From Mycobacterium celatum (GTDB lineage Bacteria > Actinomycetota > Actinomycetes > Mycobacteriales > Mycobacteriaceae), in contig NZ_LQOM01000024.1 of NCBI RefSeq assembly GCF_002101595.1, positions 248,001 through 312,000 of the forward strand: a stretch of DNA of 64,000 nt. The letters are read 5' to 3'. Positions 34,762 through 43,271 of this stretch are shown here, piece by piece. The number at the start of each line of letters is the position of its first letter. Position 1 is the stretch's first letter. A model generated the notes under the pieces. That model was given only the letters and a program-made list of their open reading frames with translations, searched no databases and was not told the DNA's origin. Position numbers and translations under genes: made by a program.

Positions 34762-34777
34762 GGGTATTACCTACCCA
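34761..34777. promoter_or_regulatory. Palindrome in an 18-base divergent promoter space
   Basis: TGGGTA TTACC TACCCA lies between the start codons of the EEP hydrolase and the nucleotidyltransferase. TA-rich hexamers (TAGGTAAT on the minus strand) 4 to 11 bases before each ATG could be -10 boxes of leaderless transcripts, which mycobacteria use often. The palindrome is seen; promoter function is inferred. Confidence 0.4.
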
Positions 34778-34779
34778 GC

Positions 34780-35349
34780 ATGAGTGCCCCCGGATCACCG
34801 CTGTTCGCACGCAACGACGAATTGCGTGAGGCGCTGCGACGCGCGGCCTCGGCGCTCAAGGCGCACGGGCCGCAGTTCGCGCTGGCCGGCAGCTACGCGC
34901 TGTGGGTGTACGGGGCGCCCGAACCGGTGCACGACGTGGACCTAGTGGTCGCCGAGCCCGAGGTCGAGGTGGCCGTCAAGACACTCGCCGAGGCCAGGTT
35001 CACGATCGACCGCACGCCGGAGGACTGGCTGTTCAAGGCGTGCGTCGACGACGCCGTCGTCGACGTGCTGCACCGCATCAACGGCGTGCCGGTCGATGCG
35101 GAGCTGATCGGGTCGGGCGAGGAGCGCGACGTGTTGGCCATCCGGATGCCGGTGCTGGCGCCGACGCAGGTGGTGATTCAGAAGCTGTGCGCGCTGACCG
35201 AGCACCATTGCGACTTCGCGTCGCTGCTGCCGTCGGTGCGTGCGGTTCGCGAGCAGGTGGATTGGGATCGGGTGCGCGCCGACACCGCGGGAAACGACTT
35301 CGCGGCGGCGTTTTTGGTGCTCGTCGAGCGGCTCGGGATCACGGCGTGA
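34780..35349 (+). CDS. MNT-type nucleotidyltransferase-fold protein
   Basis: Protein of 189 residues with a minimal nucleotidyltransferase core: QFALAGSYALWVYG (Gly-Ser) followed by HDVDLVV (Asp-x-Asp) at residues about 30-55, and VVDVLHRING with a third acidic residue. Such proteins include AbiEii-type toxins, MNT antitoxins and stand-alone DUF6036-like proteins. No clear antitoxin or HEPN partner adjoins it. The next gene on the strand is a DinB-like protein 13 bases away, so co-transcription is likely. The start at 34780 follows the divergent palindrome directly. Function unknown; transfer of a nucleotide is inferred from the fold. Confidence 0.7.
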   Translation: MSAPGSPLFARNDELREALRRAASALKAHGPQFALAGSYALWVYGAPEPVHDVDLVVAEPEVEVAVKTLAEARFTIDRTPEDWLFKACVDDAVVDVLHRINGVPVDAELIGSGEERDVLAIRMPVLAPTQVVIQKLCALTEHHCDFASLLPSVRAVREQVDWDRVRADTAGNDFAAAFLVLVERLGITA

Positions 35350-35362
35350 TAAGCACTGACCC

Positions 35363-35965
35363 ATGCCCGCTCTCGCCCCACCCGTCGCCGACGAGCGCAG
35401 CGCGCTGCGCGAATTTCTGGCCTACCACCAAAGTGCCTACTTCGCGGTGTCCTACGGACTGACCGACGAACAAGCTCGATCCACCCCGACGCACAGCGCG
35501 CTGTCGATCGGCGGGCTGATCAAGCACGCGACCGGCATGCAGCGGACCTGGATGGCGCGGGTGGCCGCCGCGCCGGGCGCGCCGCCGAAAGATCCTCGCC
35601 CGTTCGAAGAGATCGCCAGGGACTTCGCCGACCAGCATGTGATGCGCCCCGACGAGACGCTGACGGGCCTGCTGGCCGCCTTCGAGGCGCAGAACACCGA
35701 ATCGCTGCGGCTCGTGGAGACCACCGATCTTGACGCGAAAGTGCCTGTGCCCGAAGACATTCCGTGGTTCCCCAAAGGCATCGAGGCGTGGTCGGTGCGC
35801 TGGGTGATCCTGCACGTGCTCAACGAGCTGGCCCGCCACGCCGGGCACGCCGACATCATCCGGGAGACTATCGACGGCGCAACGATGTACGAGCTGATCG
35901 CCGGCCTGGAGAATTGGGAGCCCCGACCATGGGTCACGCCTTGGAGAAAGCGTGCTGACCCGTAG
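35363..35965 (+). CDS. DinB/DUF664 family protein (mycothiol-dependent enzyme-like)
   Basis: Four-helix-bundle protein of 200 residues. The metal-binding triad typical of DinB/MDMPI proteins is present: His in GLIKHATGM and the pair in ELARHAGHADI. The helix SALREFLAYHQ and the segment SVRWVILHVLNE match the DUF664 branch. Actinobacterial members include mycothiol-dependent transferases and isomerases, so a thiol-transfer detoxification role is possible. The following hydrolase gene starts inside its last 14 bases, so the two are coupled. Substrate unknown. Confidence 0.82.
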   Translation: MPALAPPVADERSALREFLAYHQSAYFAVSYGLTDEQARSTPTHSALSIGGLIKHATGMQRTWMARVAAAPGAPPKDPRPFEEIARDFADQHVMRPDETLTGLLAAFEAQNTESLRLVETTDLDAKVPVPEDIPWFPKGIEAWSVRWVILHVLNELARHAGHADIIRETIDGATMYELIAGLENWEPRPWVTPWRKRADP

Positions 35966-36893
35966 CGGCATCGCTCAAGGCGCCGTCGACCTCTACTACG
36001 AGGACCTCGGCGACCCGGCCGATCCGCCGGTGCTGCTGATCATGGGGCTGGGCGCCCAGCTGCCGATGTGGCCGGACGGCTTCTGCGCGCGGCTGGTCGA
36101 CGCCGGATACCGGGTGATCCGGTTCGACCACCGCGACACCGGGCTGTCGGCCAAGATGCACGGGCTGCGCGCGGAAGGCTCGGTGTACCGGCGGGCGTGG
36201 CGCTATGTCCTCGGCCGGACCAGCCGAGTGCCCTACACGCTGGTCGACATGACGCACGACGTCGTCGGGCTGCTCGAGCACCTCGGCATCGAGCGCGCGC
36301 ACGTCGTCGGAGCGTCGATGGGCGGCATGATCGCCCAGATCCTCGCCGCCACGGAGCCGCAGCGGGTGGCGTCGCTGGGCCTCATCATGTCCGCCACCGG
36401 CAAACCGCTGTCCGCGCTGCCGGCCTGGCGGGTCATCAGGCTGGCGTTCGACGCGCCGGGCAAGGACGCCTCCGACGAGGAAAAGCTGGCCTACGAGGTG
36501 CGCAACGTCGCGGTCTTCAACGGCCCCCACTTCCTGCCGTCCCAGGCCGACCTGCGCAAGCGCGTCGAGCAGCTCGCCGAGCGCTGCACGTACCCGCCCG
36601 GCCGGCTGCGCCAGGTCGACGCGTTGCTGGGCACCGGCAGCCTGCTGGCTTATAGCAAGGCGATCACCGCGCCGACGGTCGTGATCCACGGTTCGCACGA
36701 CCCGATGGTGCGGCCGCGCAACGGCCGGGCGTTGGCCACGGCCATCCCGGACGCCCGGTTCGTCGTGGTCGACGGGATGGGCCACGACCTGCCCGAACCG
36801 GTGTGGCGCCCGATCGCCGAGACGCTGCAGGAGAACTTCGCCCGCTCCCTCCTGCCGCGAGCGTGCGTGTCGCCGGCCGACACGCCGACATAA
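35952..36893 (+). CDS. Alpha/beta hydrolase, LipG paralogue
   Basis: Hydrolase of 313 residues starting at GTG. Nucleophile Ser122 is in VVGASMGGMIAQI, the acid in HGSHDPMVRP, and the catalytic His in GMGHDLPEP. It is strongly similar in order and motifs to LipG two genes downstream (both open with VDLYYEDxGDP and share LLIMGLGAQL), so the pair arose by duplication. Its last residues (LLPRACVSPADTPT) are encoded by a 15-bp inverted repeat that overlaps the 3' end, suggesting the original C-terminus was replaced. Likely an esterase or lipase; substrate unknown. Confidence 0.88.
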   Translation: MLTRSGIAQGAVDLYYEDLGDPADPPVLLIMGLGAQLPMWPDGFCARLVDAGYRVIRFDHRDTGLSAKMHGLRAEGSVYRRAWRYVLGRTSRVPYTLVDMTHDVVGLLEHLGIERAHVVGASMGGMIAQILAATEPQRVASLGLIMSATGKPLSALPAWRVIRLAFDAPGKDASDEEKLAYEVRNVAVFNGPHFLPSQADLRKRVEQLAERCTYPPGRLRQVDALLGTGSLLAYSKAITAPTVVIHGSHDPMVRPRNGRALATAIPDARFVVVDGMGHDLPEPVWRPIAETLQENFARSLLPRACVSPADTPT

Positions 36894-36920
36894 TTCCCGG
36901 GTTTGCGCACGCTCGCGGCA
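36853..36920. repeat. Large inverted repeat over the 3' end of the LipG paralogue
   Basis: Perfect 15-bp arms TGCCGCGAGCGTGCG (36853-36867) and CGCACGCTCGCGGCA (36906-36920) enclose 38 bases with a further small palindrome (GTGTCG ... CGACAC). The hydrolase stop (36891-36893) lies in the loop. It could terminate transcription before the UbiB-like gene or be a mobile palindrome distinct from the GCGAGCAGACGCA family. Confidence 0.7.
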
Positions 36921-36974
36921 AAGCGGAGTGGCCGCGATTCGATACCGACCTGCGCAATTTGGCACACTGCACTG

Positions 36975-38321
36975 ATGAGTTCCAACAACCATCGCGAGCT
37001 AGCCAAGCTTGACCGGGTGCCGTTGCCGGTCGAAGCGGCCCGCATCGGCGTGACAGGTTGGCAGCTCACACGCACCGCCGCCCGCGTCGTCACCAAGCTC
37101 CCCGGCCGCGGCCCCTGGCAGCAGAAGGTGATCAAGCAGCTCCCGCAGACCTTCTCCGACCTGGGCCCCACCTACGTCAAGTTCGGGCAGATCATCGCCT
37201 CGAGCCCGGGTGCGTTCGGCGAAACGCTGTCCCGGGAATTCCGCGGGCTGCTCGACCGGGTGCCGCCGGCTGACCCGAAAGAGGTGCACAAACTCTTCGT
37301 CGACGAACTCGGCGCGGACCCGAAGGAGCTGTTCGCCAGCTTCGAGGACGAGCCGTTCGCGTCGGCGTCCATCGCGCAGGTGCACTACGCGACCCTGCAC
37401 AGCGGCGAGGAGGTCGTCGTCAAGATCCAGCGGCCGGGGATCCGCCGCCGGGTCGCCGCCGACCTGCAAATCCTCAAACGCTTCGCGCAGGCCGTCGAGC
37501 TGGCCAAGCTGGGCCGGCGCTTATCTGCCCAGGACGTCGTCGCCGACTTCTCCGACAACCTGGCCGAGGAACTGGACTTCCGCCTCGAGGCGCAGTCCAT
37601 GGAGGCGTGGGTCTCGCACCTGCACACCTCCCCGCTGGGCCGCAACATCCGGGTCCCCCAGGTGTACTGGAACTGCACCACCGAGAAGGTGCTGACGATG
37701 GAGCGGGTGCGCGGCATCCGCATCGACAACGTCGCCGAGCTCCGCAAGGCCGGGTTCGACGGCACCGAGCTGGTCAAAGCGCTGATCTTCAGCCTCTTCG
37801 AGGGCGGCCTTCGGCACGGGCTGTTCCACGGCGACCTGCACGCCGGCAACCTCTACGTCGATGCCGACGGCAAGATCGTGTTCTTCGACTTCGGCATCAT
37901 GGGGCGCATCGACCCGCGCACCCGCTGGCTGCTGCGCGAGCTTGTGTACGCGCTGCTGGTCAAGAAGGACCACGCGGCGGCCGGCAAGATCGTGGTGCTG
38001 ATGGGCGCCGTGGGCACGGTCAAACCCGAGGCGCAGGCCGCCAAGGACCTGGAGAAGTTCTCCACCCCGCTGACCATGCAGACGCTGGGCGAGATGTCGT
38101 ACGCGGACATCGGCCGGCAGCTCTCGGCGCTGGCCGACGCCTACGACGTCAAGCTGCCGCGCGAGCTGGTGCTGATCGGCAAGCAGTTCCTCTACGTCGA
38201 GCGGTACATGAAGCTGCTGGCGCCGAAATGGCAGATGATGTCCGATCCGCAGCTCACCGGCTACTTCGCCAACTTCATGGTCGAGGTCAGCCGCGAGCAC
38301 CAAAGCGACGTGGAGGTCTAG
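36975..38321 (+). CDS. ABC1/AarF/UbiB-family atypical kinase (Rv0647c-like)
   Basis: Atypical protein-kinase-like ATPase of 448 residues. The family KxGQ motif is YVKFGQ (Lys69-Gln72). An Ala-rich loop (SASIAQVHYA), VVVKIQRPG (invariant Lys), HGDLHAGN (catalytic loop) and FFDFGIMG (metal-binding DFG) follow. UbiB relatives support quinone synthesis or lipid handling, but mycobacteria use menaquinone and the role here is unknown. The ATG at 36975 starts MSSNNHREL. Its stop overlaps the GTG of lipG by one base. The neighbouring mycolate methyltransferases suggest, without proof, a link to envelope lipids. Confidence 0.93.
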   Translation: MSSNNHRELAKLDRVPLPVEAARIGVTGWQLTRTAARVVTKLPGRGPWQQKVIKQLPQTFSDLGPTYVKFGQIIASSPGAFGETLSREFRGLLDRVPPADPKEVHKLFVDELGADPKELFASFEDEPFASASIAQVHYATLHSGEEVVVKIQRPGIRRRVAADLQILKRFAQAVELAKLGRRLSAQDVVADFSDNLAEELDFRLEAQSMEAWVSHLHTSPLGRNIRVPQVYWNCTTEKVLTMERVRGIRIDNVAELRKAGFDGTELVKALIFSLFEGGLRHGLFHGDLHAGNLYVDADGKIVFFDFGIMGRIDPRTRWLLRELVYALLVKKDHAAAGKIVVLMGAVGTVKPEAQAAKDLEKFSTPLTMQTLGEMSYADIGRQLSALADAYDVKLPRELVLIGKQFLYVERYMKLLAPKWQMMSDPQLTGYFANFMVEVSREHQSDVEV

Positions 38322-39220
38322 TGCAGGTCCGCAAAGGCACCGCCCGGTCCGGCGATGTGGACCTCTACTACGAGGACATGGGCGACCCGAACGACCCCGC
38401 GGTGTTGCTCATCATGGGCCTGGGCGCGCAGCTGCTGCTGTGGCGCACCGCGTTCTGCGAAAAGCTGGTCGCCGAGGGCTACCGCGTCATCCGGTACGAC
38501 AACCGCGACGTCGGCCTGTCCACCAAGACCGAGCGCGTCAAGGCCGGCCGCAAGCTCCCCCGGATGATCCGGTTCTGGTTCGGCCTGCCCGGCAAGTCGA
38601 CCTACGCCCTGGAGGACATGGCCGACGACGCCGTCGCGGTGCTCGACCACCTCGGCATCGAGCGGGCCCACGTCGTCGGCGCCTCGATGGGCGGGATGAT
38701 CGCCCAGATCGTCGCCGCCCGATACAGCGCAAGAACCCGGTCGCTGGCGGTGATCTTCTCCAGCAACAACCGGGCGTTCCTGCCGCCACCGGCACCGCGA
38801 GCGCTGCTGGCCGTCATCCAGGGGCCGCCGCCGGACTCGCCGCGCGACGTCATCGTCGACAACGCCGTGCGGGTCACCCGGATCATCGGCAGCCCCGCCT
38901 ACCCGGCGCCCGAACAGCGGATCCGCGAAGAAGCCATCGAAGGCTACGAACGCTGCTACTACCCGTGGGGGATCGCCCGGCATTTCAGCGCGGTCCTGGC
39001 CAGCGGCAGCCTGGTCCGCTACGACCGCCAGATCACCGCGCCCACGGTGGTCATCCACGGCCTGGCCGACAAGCTGATGCGGCCCTCGGGCGGCCGCGCA
39101 GTGGCGCGGGCCATCCGCGGCGCACGATTGGTGACCTTCGAGGGCATGGGCCACGAGCTGCCCGAGCAGCTCTGGGACCAAGTGATCGGCGAGCTGACGA
39201 CAACGTTCGCCGAGGGCTGA
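38321..39220 (+). CDS. lipG: Alpha/beta hydrolase LipG
   Basis: Hydrolase of 299 residues starting at a GTG that overlaps the UbiB-like stop (TAGTG). Nucleophile Ser122 lies in VVGASMGGMIAQI; HGLADKLMRPSGG holds the acid and GMGHELPEQ the catalytic His. The M. tuberculosis orthologue in the same place, directly before the mmaA genes, has been described as a phospholipase/thioesterase. Co-translation with the UbiB-like kinase points to a shared task. A paralogue lies two genes upstream. About 117 bases separate it from mmaA2, enough for a promoter. Confidence 0.93.
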   Translation: MQVRKGTARSGDVDLYYEDMGDPNDPAVLLIMGLGAQLLLWRTAFCEKLVAEGYRVIRYDNRDVGLSTKTERVKAGRKLPRMIRFWFGLPGKSTYALEDMADDAVAVLDHLGIERAHVVGASMGGMIAQIVAARYSARTRSLAVIFSSNNRAFLPPPAPRALLAVIQGPPPDSPRDVIVDNAVRVTRIIGSPAYPAPEQRIREEAIEGYERCYYPWGIARHFSAVLASGSLVRYDRQITAPTVVIHGLADKLMRPSGGRAVARAIRGARLVTFEGMGHELPEQLWDQVIGELTTTFAEG

Positions 39221-39337
39221 TCGAGGTAGTTTGCGACTCGGCCAGCGCCGATCCACTAGCATGTCTGGCGGGTATGGGGGGGTCGTGCCGCTAGTCGAAG
39301 CGGTGAACGCGTGAAACCGAGGAAAGGCGCTGCCGAC

Positions 39338-40201
39338 ATGGCGGAAAAACTTCAACCGCATTTTGAAGACGTGCAGGCCCATTACGACCTGTCCGACGAG
39401 TTCTTCGCGCTGTTTCTCGACCCCACCCGGACCTACAGCTGCGCCTACTTCGAACGCGACGACATGACGCTGGAAGAGGCACAGATCGCCAAGATCGACC
39501 TGGCGTTGGGCAAGCTGGGCCTTCAGCCGGGCATGACGCTGCTCGACGTCGGCTGCGGCTGGGGTGCGACCATGCGCCGGGCGATCGAGAAGTATGGCGT
39601 CAACGTCGTCGGGCTGACGTTGAGCAAGAACCAGGCCGCCCACGTGCAGAAGATGTTCGACGAGATGGACACCCAGCGCAGCCGGCGGGTGCTGCTGCAG
39701 GGCTGGGAACAGTGGGACGAGCCCGTCGACCGGATCGTGTCCATCGGCGCGTTCGAGCACTTCGGCCACGACCGCTACGACGACTTCTTCACGATGGCCC
39801 ACGACGTGCTGCCCGACGACGGGGTGATGCTGCTGCACACCATCACCGGCTTGACAGGGCCGCAGTGCATCGAGCGGGGCATCCCACTGACGTTCGAGAT
39901 GGCCCGCTTCATCAAGTTCATCGTCACCGAGATCTTCCCCGGCGGTCGGCTGCCGTCGATCGAGAAGGTGCAGGACCACTCGTCGAAGGCGGGCTTCACG
40001 CTGACCCGCAGGCAGTCCCTGCAGCCGCACTACGCCAAGACCCTCGACCACTGGGCCGCGGCGCTGGAGGCCAACAAGGACAAGGCCATCGAAATCCAGT
40101 CCGAAGAAGTCTACGAGCGCTACATGCGGTACCTGACCGGCTGCGCCAATGCATTCCGGGTCGGCTACATCGACGTCAACCAATTCACCCTGGCAAAGTA
40201 G
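39338..40201 (+). CDS. mmaA2: Mycolic acid cyclopropane synthase MmaA2
   Basis: SAM-dependent methyltransferase of 287 residues, the length of MmaA2. The SAM motif is [14 protein letters not shown]; the catalytic-loop bicarbonate ligands and [17 protein letters not shown] are conserved. The N-terminal [26 protein letters not shown] and C-terminal [13 protein letters not shown] match MmaA2 rather than MmaA1 or MmaA3. In M. tuberculosis MmaA2 makes cis-cyclopropanes in alpha- and methoxymycolates. The ATG at 39338 has GAGGAAAGG before it; the upstream GTG at 39311 would add nine residues. It is followed by mmaA4; mmaA1 and mmaA3 are absent. Confidence 0.92.
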
Positions 40202-40287
40202 GTGGGGAATACCAGGCGCGCCCTCCAAGCCGGGTATGGTGCTTTCACCAGTCAATGACATGCGGCAAGAAGGGCGACGACACACTG

Positions 40288-41184
40288 ATGCCTGACAAGC
40301 AGATCAGTCCCGTGAACACGCGGACGCGCTTCGAGGACATCCAGGCGCATTACGACCTGTCCGACGACTTCTTTGCGCTGTTCCAGGACCCTACCCGGAC
40401 CTACAGTTGCGCCTACTTCGAGCCGCCCGACCTGACCCTCGAGGAAGCCCAGATCGCCAAGGTCGACCTGAACCTCGACAAGCTGGACCTGCGGCCCGGC
40501 ATGACGCTGCTGGACATCGGCTGCGGCTGGGGCACCACGATGAAGCGCGCGGTGGAAAAATACGACGTCAACGTCATCGGCCTGACCCTGTCGAAAAACC
40601 AGCATGCCCGCGCACAGCAGGTGCTGGACGGCATCGACACCGACCGCTCCCGGCAGGTGCTGCTGCGGGGCTGGGAGGACTTCAGCGATCCCGTCGACCG
40701 GATTGTGTCCATCGAGGCGTTCGAGCACTTCGGCCACGAGAACTACGACGCCTTCTTCAAGAACTGCTTCAACATTTTGCCCGACGACGGGCGGATGACC
40801 GTGCAGAGCAGCGTGAGCTATCACCCGTACGACCTGCACGCACGTGGCAAGAAGCTGACCTTCGAGACGGCGCGGTTCATCAAGTTCATCGTCACCGAGA
40901 TCTTCCCGGGCGGGCGGCTGCCGACCACTGGCATGATGGTCGAGCACGGCGAGAAGGCCGGTTTCATTGTCCCCGAACCGCTTTCGCTGCGCCCGCACTA
41001 CATCAAGACGCTGCGCATCTGGGGCGACGCGCTGCAGGCCAACAAAGACAAGGCCATCGAGATCACCTCCGAAGTGGTCTACGAGCGCTACATGAAGTAC
41101 CTGCGCGGCGCCGAACACTATTTCAGCGAGGACATGCTCGACTGCAGCCTGGTCACCTATCTCAAGCCGGGCGCCGCCGCGTAG
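40288..41184 (+). CDS. mmaA4: Hydroxymycolate synthase MmaA4
   Basis: SAM-dependent methyltransferase of 298 residues. It carries [29 protein letters not shown], and the MmaA4-specific segments [19 protein letters not shown] and [14 protein letters not shown]. MmaA4 adds a methyl and hydroxyl across the distal double bond, the entry to keto- and methoxymycolates. The ATG at 40288 ([17 protein letters not shown]) aligns with the M. tuberculosis protein. The O-methyltransferase MmaA3 expected between it and mmaA2 is missing, so ketomycolates but not methoxymycolates are expected. An inverted repeat (ACCTGTC ... GACAGGT) follows the stop. Confidence 0.93.
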
Positions 41185-41194
41185 CGCGAGCACC

Positions 41195-41221
41195 TGTCGG
41201 ATTGGCGTCGCCTCATTCGTC
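41195..41221 (+). promoter_or_regulatory. Putative ECF42-type promoter before the DGPF/sigma operon
   Basis: TGTCGG (41195-41200), a 17-base spacer and CGTC (41218-41221) match, with one change, the TGTCGA-N16/17-CGTC promoter pattern recalled for ECF42 sigma factors. It lies 56 bases before the DGPF gene start and overlaps an inverted repeat (ACCTGTC 41192-41198 / GACAGGT 41223-41229). This suggests autoregulation by the downstream sigma factor. Confidence 0.5.
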
Positions 41222-41276
41222 GGACAGGTAGCGAGTGGAGCACAGGGTTCCGCTCACTACCGGAGGAGACCACGAC

Positions 41277-41978
41277 ATGCAGTACCTGGCCCTGTTGATG
41301 AGCAAGGAACGGGACTACACCCCCGACGAGGGGGCGGCCCTGATGGCGGCGTTCGAGAACTTCCACGCCAAATCGGCCTCGGCAATCCGGGCCGGTGACG
41401 CGTTGACGCGGCAGGCAGCCGGGGTGCGCATCACCGGCGGCCCGGATGCCCCGGTGGTCACCGACGGCCCCTTCGCCGAAGGCGCCGAAGTCGCGTGCGG
41501 CTACTACGTATTCGAAGCCGACAACCTCGACGAGGCGCTGGCACTTGCCCGCGACGTCCCCGTCGCCGCTCACGGTGCGATCGAAGTGCGGCCCACCTAC
41601 CACACGTTCGACCCGGAGTGGTCGCGCTCCGGCGGCGCCCAGTGGTTGGCGCTTCTGCTGGAGCCGCCGGGATCGGTCAACTCGCCCGGAACGCCCGAGT
41701 GGGAGGTCGAGGCCGCACGGCACGGCGAATTCGCTGCCGGCGCAGGCGATCACATCGTGGCCGGCGCGGCGCTGCACGAGCCGGCGACGGCGACAACGGT
41801 GCGGGTCCGCGACGGCGAGGTGCTGTTGACCGACGGGCCGTTCGCGGAAAGCGCCGAGATCGCCACCGGCTTCTACCTGCTGTCGGCCGCCGACCGCGAC
41901 AAGGCCGTCAAACTGGCCTCGATGATCCCCGCCTCGACCGTGGAGCTACGCCAGCTGGCGGGAGTCTCCCACCTGTAG
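41277..41978 (+). CDS. Tandem YCII/DGPF-domain protein
   Basis: Protein of 233 residues built of two YCII-like (dimeric alpha/beta-barrel) domains. Each contains the diagnostic motif: VVTDGPFAEGAEVACGYYVF near residue 65 and LLTDGPFAESAEIATGFYLL near residue 185. Single-domain DGPF proteins of about 120 residues are the usual partners of ECF42 sigma factors; here two are fused. GGAGGAG lies 8 bases before the ATG. The sigma factor gene begins 3 bases after the stop. The DGPF protein may help regulate the sigma factor or be its effector; its chemistry is unknown. Confidence 0.9.
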   Translation: MQYLALLMSKERDYTPDEGAALMAAFENFHAKSASAIRAGDALTRQAAGVRITGGPDAPVVTDGPFAEGAEVACGYYVFEADNLDEALALARDVPVAAHGAIEVRPTYHTFDPEWSRSGGAQWLALLLEPPGSVNSPGTPEWEVEAARHGEFAAGAGDHIVAGAALHEPATATTVRVRDGEVLLTDGPFAESAEIATGFYLLSAADRDKAVKLASMIPASTVELRQLAGVSHL

Positions 41979-41981
41979 CGC

Positions 41982-43196
41982 ATGGCCAACCTGGACGGCG
42001 TCTTCCGACGGGAATGGGGCTCGACCGTGGCCGCGCTGGCCCGTTGGTCGGGAGACCTGTCCGTCGCCGAAGACGCCGTTCAGGAAGCCTGCGCCGAGGC
42101 GCTGCGGGTGTGGCCGCGCAACGGCATGCCCGACAACCCGGGCGCATGGCTGCTGACGGTGGCGCGCAACCGCGCCCGCGATCGGCTGCGTCGCGAATCC
42201 ATCCGTCCCGGAAAAGAATTGGCTGCAGTGGTGGAGGAGATCGTGGCGCGCACCGACGGTGCCGACCCGCACCCAGTCCGCGACGACGAGCTGCGGATGA
42301 TGTTCACGTGCGCCCACCCGGCACTCGACCGGGTCTCGCAGCTGGCGCTCACCCTGCGGCTGGTCTCCGGGCTCACCGTCGCCGAGATCGCGCGGGCGCT
42401 GCTGCAGACGGAGTCCGCGGTGGGGCAGCGAATCACCCGTGCCAAGAACAAGGTTCGGCACGCCAACATCCCGCTGCGGGTGCCGCCGGCCGAGCTGCTG
42501 GCTGAGCGGGTACCGCACGTGCTGGGCTGCATCTACTTGGTGTTCACCGAGGGGTACTGGTCGACGGCGGGCCCGTCGGCCATCCGCGATGAGCTGTGCG
42601 ACGAGGGGGTCCGGCTGGCCGGCGAGCTGTGCGCGCTGATGCCTTCCGACCGCGAGGCCCAGGCGCTGGCGGCCCTTGTGCTGCTTCATGATTCGCGGCG
42701 GTCAACCCGCGTCGACGCGGCCGGGGCGGTGGTCCCGCTGGACGAGCAGGACCGCAGCCGCTGGGACCGCGGCCGCATCGCCCGGGGCCTGGAGCGGTTG
42801 CGGCAGGCGGAGGGATCGACCGGGCCGTATCTGCCGCAGGCGGTGATCGCGGCCGTGCATGCGACGGCGCCGAGCTGGGAGCAGACCGACTGGCCGACGA
42901 TCTGCACGGCCTACGACCGGTTGCTCGAGATCGCCGAGTCGCCGGTAACGCGCGCCAATCGTGCTCTGGCCGTGGGCTTTCGGGACGGGTATGGCGCCGG
43001 CCTGGCCGCACTGGACGTGGTGGCCGACGACCCGCGGCTGGCCCGCTCGGCCTTGGTGCCGTCGATCCGCGCGGATCTGTTACGCCGCGACGGCCAGACC
43101 GCGGAGGCGGCTATCTGGTATCGAAAGGCGTTGACTTACACCGGCTCCGAGCCGGCCCGGGCGTTCCTGCAACGCCGGATAGCCGAGTGCCAGTAG
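41982..43196 (+). CDS. ECF42-type RNA polymerase sigma factor with C-terminal extension
   Basis: ECF sigma factor of 404 residues. Sigma region 2 spans about residues 10-75 (SVAEDAVQEACAEALRVWP ... LLTVARNRARDRLRRE). Region 4 spans about 110-165 (LTVAEIARALLQTESAVGQR). Residues 180-400 form a DUF6596/TPR-like extension (FTEGYWSTAGPSAIRDELCDE ... SEPARAFLQRRIAEC). This layout and the adjacent DGPF protein define the ECF42 group, which lacks an anti-sigma factor; the extension is thought to do that job. It ends 4 bases before a palindromic repeat shared with convergent rplA. Signal and regulon are unknown. Confidence 0.93.
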   Translation: MANLDGVFRREWGSTVAALARWSGDLSVAEDAVQEACAEALRVWPRNGMPDNPGAWLLTVARNRARDRLRRESIRPGKELAAVVEEIVARTDGADPHPVRDDELRMMFTCAHPALDRVSQLALTLRLVSGLTVAEIARALLQTESAVGQRITRAKNKVRHANIPLRVPPAELLAERVPHVLGCIYLVFTEGYWSTAGPSAIRDELCDEGVRLAGELCALMPSDREAQALAALVLLHDSRRSTRVDAAGAVVPLDEQDRSRWDRGRIARGLERLRQAEGSTGPYLPQAVIAAVHATAPSWEQTDWPTICTAYDRLLEIAESPVTRANRALAVGFRDGYGAGLAALDVVADDPRLARSALVPSIRADLLRRDGQTAEAAIWYRKALTYTGSEPARAFLQRRIAECQ

Positions 43197-43200
43197 CACC

Positions 43201-43260
43201 GCGAGCAGACAGAGAATCGCGTTACCTGAGGGGTTTTCGTGCGATTCTGCGTCTGCTCGC
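43201..43260. repeat. Dispersed palindrome, copy 5
   Basis: Arms GCGAGCAGACAGAGAATCGC (43201-43220) and the complement of GCGAGCAGACGCAGAATCGC (43241-43260) match at 19 of 20 positions, with a 20-base loop. It fills the gap between the convergent stops of the sigma factor (43196) and rplA (43272) and could act as a bidirectional terminator. Confidence 0.88.
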
Positions 43261-43271
43261 GAGGGGAAAAG

